DNA of 64,000 bases, taken from NCBI RefSeq assembly GCF_023715725.1, contig NZ_JAMBOT010000001.1, positions 682,001 through 746,000 of the forward strand, in the 5' to 3' direction. This document shows positions 54,119 through 61,929 of the stretch, one piece after another. The DNA is from Paenibacillus pasadenensis (GTDB lineage: Bacteria > Bacillota > Bacilli > Paenibacillales > Paenibacillaceae). The notes under the pieces are model-generated. The model was not told where the DNA came from. It was given only the letters and a program-made list of their open reading frames with translations, and searched no databases. Positions within the stretch are counted from its first letter, which is position 1, and the number at the start of each line of letters is the position of its first letter. The translations under genes were made by a program, and so were the position numbers.

Positions 54119-57100
54119 TTACTTTTTCCTAGTGCTGCTCTCCTGCGACGGTTTCATCAGCTGCTCCAGCGCGTCCTCCAGAGACAGGCTGCCGCTGTCC
54201 AGCTCTTCCATCAGACGCAGCGTATCTTCCTCCAGATCAACGCTTGCGCTTACCTGCTGCAGTACCTCCGACATTTCGCGGTCATAACCGAAGTCATCCG
54301 GCTCGTCGTCCTCCTCGGCCCGCAAGTAATCGGACAGCTTGCTGACGGAGGTGTATTCGAACAGATCCAACAGCCGGACTTTGCCCGGATAATACTTCTC
54401 TAGCGATGCATGCACCCTTCCCAGCAAAATGGAGTCGCCGCCAAGCTCGAAGAAATTATCGTCGACGTCAATTTCGTTAAAGCCGAGCACCTCGCAATAA
54501 ATTTCCGCCAGTTTCGTCTCCAGGTCGGTAATTTCGCCGTCCCCGCCCGTCAGCTTGATTTCGCCCTCAACGCGCCGCTGCGACGCCTGCAGTCTCGCCT
54601 CCCAGCGCTTGCGCGATTGGGTAATGGCCGCATCGATCGGCCCGTCCGACAGCTGCGGGACAAGCCCAAGCTCCCAAAGCAGTTCCGAGCCGTAGTTAAG
54701 CTCGCCGATGAGCACATTGGAAACCTTTCTGTTTAAAGCTTCGTCGATGCCGCGCACCGCCACCGCCGTTGGCAAGGCTTTGAACGCCCCGTCGGCATTG
54801 ACGCCGAATTCGACTGCCATGCCGGTTTCCTTCCAAGCGACCCAGTTAATCGCAAGCGACTTATGCTGCTTCATCATTTTGTATTTGGCGTAAACATCAA
54901 GAAACGCATTGGCTGCGCAATAATCCCCCTGCCCCGGCACGGCAAACCGCGAGCTCATGGAAGAGAACATCAGGAAGAAATCCGGCTTGTCCTGCTCGGT
55001 CAGCTTGTCGAGAATCCAGGTTCCGAACACCTTTGGATGGACGACTCCGTTGAACACCGAGTCCTCCTTCACATACAGGAAGCCGTCGCCGCCGACTCCG
55101 GCGCCGTGCACAATGCCGTTAATCCGGCCGTATTGCGACCGCAGCCGGTCTACCAGCGACTCCATCTCCTCCAAGTTGGAAACATCAATACCGTAACATT
55201 CAACGTTCGCTCCAAGCGCCTCAACCTCGCGCACCGCCTTCATCCGCTGGATCGATTTGCGGTCCATCCGGCTGTTGCGCTCCATGATGCCGTCCCAGGT
55301 CGATTTGTCCGGCAAAGGGCTGCGGTTAAGCAGCGCGATATTCACTTTGCTGCGGGCCGCCAAGTATTTGGCGGTCTCAATGCCCATGCCGCCCGTACCG
55401 CCGGTAATCAGATAAATTCCTTCCGGCTTGACCTCAATCGGCTGCGGCTCCGCCTCTTGCACCCGGTACTCCTTGAAAATCTCGGCGTACCGCTCGTTGT
55501 CGCGGAATGCGATCGCATAAAGCGACGGAACGGACGTAAGCTCCCGCATCAGCGTGTCCAGGCTGGTCGTTTCATCGATGTCAATGGCGCGGCACACAAG
55601 GCTCGAAAGCTCTTGACGGACCGATTTGCCAAGCGTCAGCAGCGGTGCGTTCCACGGATTAATCCGCGGCTCGCGGCCGCTCACCGCATCGGCATAATCG
55701 GAGATCAGCACCGTATCGGCTGCCGCGCTTAAGCCTACCTGCGCAACCGCTTTGCTCAGATAGTACAGGCTGTATACGCCGCGCCGCTGGGTTTCATTAA
55801 AGCCGTCCCAATCTGCGGCCATTCCTGCCTTCACCATGCTGAACATATGAATGATTTTGCTCCACTTTTTACCCTTGTTGTCCTTCAGCAGCCGGATATA
55901 ATCGTCAACCGTACCGCTCACGTGATAGATGCCGCCTGCCTGCTTGGCGTACTGCGGGCGCAAATATACTTTGACGGTCTCTGCTCCCTGCCGCTGAAAC
56001 CGTTCGGCTAGTTTTTCGCCAAGACCCAGCTCGTCCATAAACATCAGCACCGGTCCGTTCTGGCTGATATCCATAGCGGCCATCTGTTCCTGGCGCACCC
56101 ATTGTCCGCCGTAATACAGCCCGCCGGATGCGGTCTCAACCGCCTCCTGCTCATACTCAGGAATCTCGATCCAGCACCGTTCCGGCTCAAACGGATAGGT
56201 CGGCAGCGGCATCCGGTACAGCTCTTCCCCTTCGTACAGCTGCTCCCAATTGACATCCGCTCCCTGCACGTAAAGCTCGCTAAGCTGCCGCAGCCTGCTG
56301 TCGTCGGCCCTGCCGCCGTTTACATAACTGCCGACCAGCTCCGATGCCTGCTTGGACAAGCCTGTGCGCTGGCCCTCGGAAATCTCGCCGTCCGCTTTTT
56401 TCGCTTTTGTCTCCGATACGATTTTGTGATAGCCGGAAAACAGCCACGGCTGCTCCAGCCCGCTAGTGCCGCTTGTTTCATTCCATTCCGCCAGCTTTCG
56501 CTGCAGGTCTTCCATATCGCTTGCCATAACGGCCAGCCTGTACGCATAATGGCCGCGTCCCGTGTTGGCAGTATAACAGGCGTTGCGGAAGTCCGAGGCC
56601 GATCCGCTGCCGAGCTTCTGCGATGCATAAGCCTTAACGAGCCGACGCAGCGCCGTTTCGGTTAAAGCGGAGAGCGTAAACAGCTGCGGATGCCCCTCCG
56701 GCGATGCCGCCGTTTGCGCTTCTCCGGCGCCTGTGTATTCTTCCATGACAACGTGGCAGTTCGTGCCGCTCATGCCAAAACCGCTGACGCCGCAGCGGCG
56801 TGGATGCCCGTCCGTCTCCCACGGTTTTCCGGTGGCATTGATATACACCGGCGAATTCACAAAATCGATTTTCCGGTTTGGACGGTTGAAATAAAGATTA
56901 GGCGGCAGCTCCTTATGCTTCAAAGCGAGCACCGCTTTAACAACCCCTGCAATGCCGGCCGCTTCTGACAGATGCGTCAGATTCGTCTTTGACGAGCCGA
57001 CTGCGCAGAACTGCTTCTTGCGGGTGTAACGCCGGAAAGCGCTCTGGATGCCTTGAATCTCAACAGGGTCGCCGAGCTGCGTGCCCGTTCCATGCGTTTC

Positions 57101-60100
57101 GATGTACGTCACGGATTCCGGGTCGATGCCCGCATCCTCCCACGCCTGAATAATAACCTCTTCCTGCGCAGCCGGGTTCGGAGCGGTTAATCCCGCCGAG
57201 CTGCCGTCCTGATTGGACGCGCTTCCTTTAACGACCGCATAGATATGATCCCGGTCTTCAATCGCCTTTTTCAGAGGCTTCAACAAAATGGCTGCAACGC
57301 CTTCGCCGGTGCCGGTGCCTTCCGACAGCTCATCAAACGCCCGCGTTCTGCCGTCGCCCGATTCCATACCAATGCCCCTTGGCGAGCCTTTTTTGAAAAT
57401 CGGCATCATGTTCAGCCTGACCCCGCCGGCGATCGCCATGTCGCAGTCGCCCATCCGAATGGATTTGCAGGCCAGATGGACCGCCGTCAAGGAGGACGAA
57501 CAGGCTGTATCCACGACAACGCTTGGCCCCTTCAAATCGAACAGGTAGGATACTCGGCCCGTTGACACGGAAGCCGTGTTGCCGACAAGCGCAGCCCCTT
57601 CCGACTGCGGCTCAACCTCACTGATAAAGCGGTGGAAGTAGACCATGTTGGAGGCATAACCGAGATAAACGCCGGTGTTGGTGCCATGAATTTTTTTGCC
57701 GCCGTAACCGGCGTCTTCAATCGCATGCCACGCTGTCTGCAGGAACAAACGGTGGTTCGGATCGGCCATGCTCGCTTCCTTCGGCGACATGCGGAAAAAG
57801 CGGTAATCAAATTTGTCGATTTCATCCAGATAGCTGCCCATCTCGTAATCAACTGCGTTCAGCGGCCAGCCCTTAAATTTGACGTATTTCTCCATGTCGC
57901 TTTTTCTGCTGTCCGGGTACCCGCTGCCGAGATCTACGCCCGCCTGCAGCGCGCTCCAGAACTCCTCCGTCGTCTCGGCCTTTGGAAAGCGGAACGAGAC
58001 TCCGATGATGGCAATCTCGCTATCCGCATTCAGCGTCTCTCTGGCTGCGATCGTCTCGGTAGGCGCGGCGCTCTCCGCATCCTGCTCAACGATGTATTCC
58101 GCTAGTTTGGCGATGGTTGAATACTCAAACATGTCCGCCACCGAGAGCACGCCCGGAAACCGCTTCTCCAAGTCCATATGGATGCGCATAAGCAAAATCG
58201 AGTCCGCGCCAAGCTCGAAGAAGTTATCGTAAACGTCAATCTCGCTGTATCCGAGCACATCCCGGCATACCGCAGCGATTGCCTTCTCGGTTTCGTTGTA
58301 TACCGCCCCGTCCTTACCGGAAAGCTGCACATCGCCGCCTTTTTGAGATTCCTTCGGCTTCGCGGCTTTGCTCGTGCTGGCAAGCTGCTGTTTATGCCAG
58401 TCCAATCTGCGCTGCAGCGGCCCGGACAGCTTGACGGTTGCTTTTTCCAGCAGCATAATGCCGAACTTCTCATAGTTGAATGCACCGATCAGCACTCTTG
58501 GAATCCGTTTATTCAACGCCGCCATAAGTCCAGCTATGCCGTCAGCCGTAGGCAGCGTACGGAAAATTGTGTCCACGGCAACCCCGGAATTTTTGGCCAT
58601 CCCGGTTTCCTTCCACGTTGTCCAGTTGACCGTCAGCGTCTTTCTGCCCTGTCGGCTCCGGGCTTGGGCGAACGAATCCATATAGGCGTTTGCCGCCACA
58701 TAATCGCTTTGCGTTGAGCCAAAATAAATGGTCGCCACCGACGAAAACAGGACGAAGAAATCGAGATCGTCTTCAGCGGTCAACCGGTCCAGCAGCCAAG
58801 TGCCGTTCACCTTAGGCAGCAGCACTTCGCGTATGACGCTCTCTTGTTTATCCTTCAGCAGCTGGTCAATCGCCACGCCCGCACCGTGAATGACGCCGTC
58901 GATCCGGCCGAATTCGCCGCGAACCTCTGCCAATACCTTGGTCATATCCCCTTCGTCAGAGATGTTGGCCGCGATCAGCTTTACACAGGCTCCAGCTGCC
59001 TCAAGGCCACGGATGGACTGAATTTTGTGCAGAGCACGCTCATCCAATCCAGCAGCTGCGATCTCATCCCAGCGCTCGCGTTCGGGCAGCGCCGTCCGGT
59101 TGATCAGGATCAGATTGACGGCGGTTGCGCGGGCGGCAAGCGCTTTGGCTGTTTCCAGGCCAATTCCGCCCGTTCCGCCGGTTATGATATAAACGCCGCG
59201 ATCCTTGATGAGAACGGGCTCATCTTCGGCGCGCTCCAGTGCCAGCTGCGCGAATTGCTCCGTATAACGGCCGTCTCCCCGGAAGGCAACGCCGTATGCG
59301 GCTGTCCCGTGGCCCTGCCGAATTTCGTCCACGATCCGTGCCACATCCGCTGCCGAATCGATATCAATGCTCCGGCATTCGAATTGCGCATGCTCCTTCG
59401 CCAGCACCTTGCCAAAGCCAACCGCTGTCGCTTGCTCGGGATGAAGGCCGGCCTCATTCCCGTTTACCTCTTGCGCGCGGTCCGTAACAAGGACCAGGTC
59501 TACCTTTTGCAGCCCGTTTACGTGCATCCATGCCTGATACAAATAGAAGAGACTATAGAGTCCGCGGTTTTGGCTCTCTTCCAGCATCGCCAGACTGCCA
59601 ATCGGCTCCGCGCCCTCCAGATTGAGCATATGTACGATCTGCGTCAGCCCGCCGCCGATTTCGTTCAACAGCCGGATGTAGTCCTCCGGCGTGTTGCGGA
59701 TCGTATAGGAACCGGCATGATGCCGGACAAATTGCCCGCCGACGGATGCGGTTACGGTATGCCGGTCCGCGCTTGCATTCGCGTCCGCGATAGAAGCGCC
59801 AAGCTGCGTGTCCAGGCCCCCAAGGAGCAGCGAAATTCCAGTCGGCGGCTCTCCTGCGGCCAGGCCGCGTTCCTCTGCCGTCCATATTGGCGCAAAATAA
59901 CAACCGTCCTCTTCTTCCGCTTCCGGTGCGGCCGATTGCGGGAACTCCAGCCAGCTTCTGACGTTTTGCAGCGGATAGGTTGGCAAGCTGACACGCCGTC
60001 TCCGTTCACCGGCATAAAGCAAGCTCCAGTCTGCGTCGCCGCCGCACGCATAAGCGGAGCAAAGCGCCTGCAGGGCTCCTTGATCCGTTTTTCCCGATCC

Positions 60101-61912
60101 GATCCAATCGTTCAGCCGCTGCCCGGCCTCAAGGCTAAGGCGATGCTTCTCCTGCTCGTCCAATTCGCCTTCCTTGGCGGGAACATTCGTGCGGGCCGCC
60201 CGATGGAAGCCGTAAAACGACCAGGAATGCCGAAGCGATTCCAGCTCCGAGTCCAGACAGATGCGAATTTTGTCCCGCAGATCGTCCGCATCCTGCACAA
60301 TCAAGGCCAGCCGGTGCGCATAAGCGCTGCGGCCTGTGTTCGCGGTGTAGCTGATATCGGCTAACGCTGGCAGCGGTCCTTCCTGCCCTAAATAGCCGTC
60401 ATACAGCTGCAGCAGCTCCCTCAGCGCCTGGCTGTTTCGTGCCGACAGCGTGAACACCTCCGGCTGTGCAGCATCCGTTTCATTCCCGCTCCCGGCGGGC
60501 TCCGGCGCTTCTTCCAGCACGAGATGGCAATTCGTGCCGCTCATGCCGAAACCGCTTATGCCTCCGCGTCTTGGATGGCCATCGGTGTCCCAGTCGCGCA
60601 GCTGAGTGTTGACGTACAGCGGCGAGTCGGCAAATGTGATGGCGGAATGCGGTTTTTGAAAATAAATGGATGGCGGCAGCTTTTTATACTTAAGCGAAAG
60701 CGCCATTTTGACCAAACTGGCAATGCCCGCCGCCTCGCTGAGATGCCCGATATTCGTCTTTACCGAGCTGATTGCGCAGAACTGCTTTTTGGTGGTGTAT
60801 TTTTTGAAGGCGCCTTCAATGCCCTTGATTTCGATCGGGTCGCCGAGCTTTGTGCCCGTGCCGTGCGTTTCGATATAATCCAGCGTCTCCGGATCAATGC
60901 CGGCTTCCTCCCAGGCTTGCTGGAGCACCATCGTTTGCGAGGCTGGGTTCGGCACCGTAATGCCCGCAGTCTGCCCGTCGTGGGTGACGGAATTTCCTTT
61001 GATGACCGCGTAGATGTTGTCTCCATCCTTAAGCGCCTTTTTCAGCGGCTTAAGCAGCACCGCGCCTGCGCCCTCGCCTACGCCGGAGCCGTCAGCCGCA
61101 TCGTCGAACGCCCGGGTTCTCCAGTCGGTTGACTCGATGCCGATCCGAATGTTTTTATCGTCGATCGGGATGATGTTCAGCTTGATGCCCCCGGCAATCG
61201 CCTGCTCGCACTGCCCCTGCTTGATTGCCTGGCATGCGAGCTCAATGGCCACTAGCGCCGAGGAACAGGCCGTATCCACGACAAGCGCAGGCCCCTTCAG
61301 ATTGAGCAAATAGGAGATGCGGGTCGCCGCCATCGCCTGCATGTTGCCGACGGTCGCAATCGGAATTAAGGACGGGTCCGTTTCAAAAATCATTTTGACG
61401 TACATGTCCTTCGGACTTTGCGTATATCCCAGATAAACGCCGGTGCGGCTGCCGACCAGCCTGTCGCCTCCATAACCGGCATCCTCGATCGCTTTCCATG
61501 CCTGCTCAAGGAAAATCCGCTGATGCGGGTCCGTCAAGCTCGCTTCCCTGGGCGACATTCGGAAAAATTCGTAGTCAAAACCGTCGATTTGCTCCAAATA
61601 CCCGTACTCCGGATATATGACTTCTTCCTTGTCCATTTGTTTGAAGCTGGTGTACTGGTCGGTGTCGTCCCGCCGCTGCTTCGGAATTTGCTTCACGCTG
61701 TCGATGCCGCTCTCGATATTGCGCCAGTACTCATGGATGTCCTCGGCTCCCGGCAGTCTGGCGGACATCCCGATAATCGCGATGTCATCCTGAACCTTAG
61801 GCCCGCCCTGCTTCAGCATCCCGATCATCTCAACAGCCGTTTCCTTATCAATCTTTCCGCTTGTCGTCTGATTGACGATAAACGAGTAAATGTTATTCGG
61901 ATTGTTCTGCAC
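54119..61912 (-). CDS. trans-AT PKS with two modules: docking-KS-KR-ACP-KS-KR-ACP-docking
   Basis: 2597 residues, GTG start behind AGGGGGAG. N-terminal docking (1-36) is followed by KS1 (about 41-465; Cys216 in VDTACSSALV, HGTGTKLGDP, KTNIGHLSEAAG) and a split KR1 (active half about 903-1085; Asp in HGAGVAIDQLL, B-type). ACP1 has Ser1238 in FELGADSILL. KS2 (about 1298-1725) has Cys1471 in VDTACSSSLT, HGTGTQLGDP and KTNLTHLSEAAG, with LTH instead of the common IGH. KR2 (about 2163-2345; Asp in HGAGVGGDGFL) and ACP2 (Ser2494 in FELGGDSILL) follow. A C-terminal docking segment ends in SGSLSLEDALEQLMKP. No AT, DH, ER or methyltransferase is visible, so each module should leave a beta-hydroxyl. 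Confidence 0.94.
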   Translation of the reverse strand: MQNNPNNIYSFIVNQTTSGKIDKETAVEMIGMLKQGGPKVQDDIAIIGMSARLPGAEDIHEYWRNIESGIDSVKQIPKQRRDDTDQYTSFKQMDKEEVIYPEYGYLEQIDGFDYEFFRMSPREASLTDPHQRIFLEQAWKAIEDAGYGGDRLVGSRTGVYLGYTQSPKDMYVKMIFETDPSLIPIATVGNMQAMAATRISYLLNLKGPALVVDTACSSALVAIELACQAIKQGQCEQAIAGGIKLNIIPIDDKNIRIGIESTDWRTRAFDDAADGSGVGEGAGAVLLKPLKKALKDGDNIYAVIKGNSVTHDGQTAGITVPNPASQTMVLQQAWEEAGIDPETLDYIETHGTGTKLGDPIEIKGIEGAFKKYTTKKQFCAISSVKTNIGHLSEAAGIASLVKMALSLKYKKLPPSIYFQKPHSAITFADSPLYVNTQLRDWDTDGHPRRGGISGFGMSGTNCHLVLEEAPEPAGSGNETDAAQPEVFTLSARNSQALRELLQLYDGYLGQEGPLPALADISYTANTGRSAYAHRLALIVQDADDLRDKIRICLDSELESLRHSWSFYGFHRAARTNVPAKEGELDEQEKHRLSLEAGQRLNDWIGSGKTDQGALQALCSAYACGGDADWSLLYAGERRRRVSLPTYPLQNVRSWLEFPQSAAPEAEEEDGCYFAPIWTAEERGLAAGEPPTGISLLLGGLDTQLGASIADANASADRHTVTASVGGQFVRHHAGSYTIRNTPEDYIRLLNEIGGGLTQIVHMLNLEGAEPIGSLAMLEESQNRGLYSLFYLYQAWMHVNGLQKVDLVLVTDRAQEVNGNEAGLHPEQATAVGFGKVLAKEHAQFECRSIDIDSAADVARIVDEIRQGHGTAAYGVAFRGDGRYTEQFAQLALERAEDEPVLIKDRGVYIITGGTGGIGLETAKALAARATAVNLILINRTALPERERWDEIAAAGLDERALHKIQSIRGLEAAGACVKLIAANISDEGDMTKVLAEVRGEFGRIDGVIHGAGVAIDQLLKDKQESVIREVLLPKVNGTWLLDRLTAEDDLDFFVLFSSVATIYFGSTQSDYVAANAYMDSFAQARSRQGRKTLTVNWTTWKETGMAKNSGVAVDTIFRTLPTADGIAGLMAALNKRIPRVLIGAFNYEKFGIMLLEKATVKLSGPLQRRLDWHKQQLASTSKAAKPKESQKGGDVQLSGKDGAVYNETEKAIAAVCRDVLGYSEIDVYDNFFELGADSILLMRIHMDLEKRFPGVLSVADMFEYSTIAKLAEYIVEQDAESAAPTETIAARETLNADSEIAIIGVSFRFPKAETTEEFWSALQAGVDLGSGYPDSRKSDMEKYVKFKGWPLNAVDYEMGSYLDEIDKFDYRFFRMSPKEASMADPNHRLFLQTAWHAIEDAGYGGKKIHGTNTGVYLGYASNMVYFHRFISEVEPQSEGAALVGNTASVSTGRVSYLFDLKGPSVVVDTACSSSLTAVHLACKSIRMGDCDMAIAGGVRLNMMPIFKKGSPRGIGMESGDGRTRAFDELSEGTGTGEGVAAILLKPLKKAIEDRDHIYAVVKGSASNQDGSSAGLTAPNPAAQEEVIIQAWEDAGIDPESVTYIETHGTGTQLGDPVEIQGIQSAFRRYTRKKQFCAVGSSKTNLTHLSEAAGIAGVVKAVLALKHKELPPNLYFNRPNRKIDFVNSPVYINATGKPWETDGHPRRCGVSGFGMSGTNCHVVMEEYTGAGEAQTAASPEGHPQLFTLSALTETALRRLVKAYASQKLGSGSASDFRNACYTANTGRGHYAYRLAVMASDMEDLQRKLAEWNETSGTSGLEQPWLFSGYHKIVSETKAKKADGEISEGQRTGLSKQASELVGSYVNGGRADDSRLRQLSELYVQGADVNWEQLYEGEELYRMPLPTYPFEPERCWIEIPEYEQEAVETASGGLYYGGQWVRQEQMAAMDISQNGPVLMFMDELGLGEKLAERFQRQGAETVKVYLRPQYAKQAGGIYHVSGTVDDYIRLLKDNKGKKWSKIIHMFSMVKAGMAADWDGFNETQRRGVYSLYYLSKAVAQVGLSAAADTVLISDYADAVSGREPRINPWNAPLLTLGKSVRQELSSLVCRAIDIDETTSLDTLMRELTSVPSLYAIAFRDNERYAEIFKEYRVQEAEPQPIEVKPEGIYLITGGTGGMGIETAKYLAARSKVNIALLNRSPLPDKSTWDGIMERNSRMDRKSIQRMKAVREVEALGANVECYGIDVSNLEEMESLVDRLRSQYGRINGIVHGAGVGGDGFLYVKEDSVFNGVVHPKVFGTWILDKLTEQDKPDFFLMFSSMSSRFAVPGQGDYCAANAFLDVYAKYKMMKQHKSLAINWVAWKETGMAVEFGVNADGAFKALPTAVAVRGIDEALNRKVSNVLIGELNYGSELLWELGLVPQLSDGPIDAAITQSRKRWEARLQASQRRVEGEIKLTGGDGEITDLETKLAEIYCEVLGFNEIDVDDNFFELGGDSILLGRVHASLEKYYPGKVRLLDLFEYTSVSKLSDYLRAEEDDEPDDFGYDREMSEVLQQVSASVDLEEDTLRLMEELDSGSLSLEDALEQLMKPSQESSTRKK

Positions 61913-61929
61913 GATTCTCCCCCTTTCTG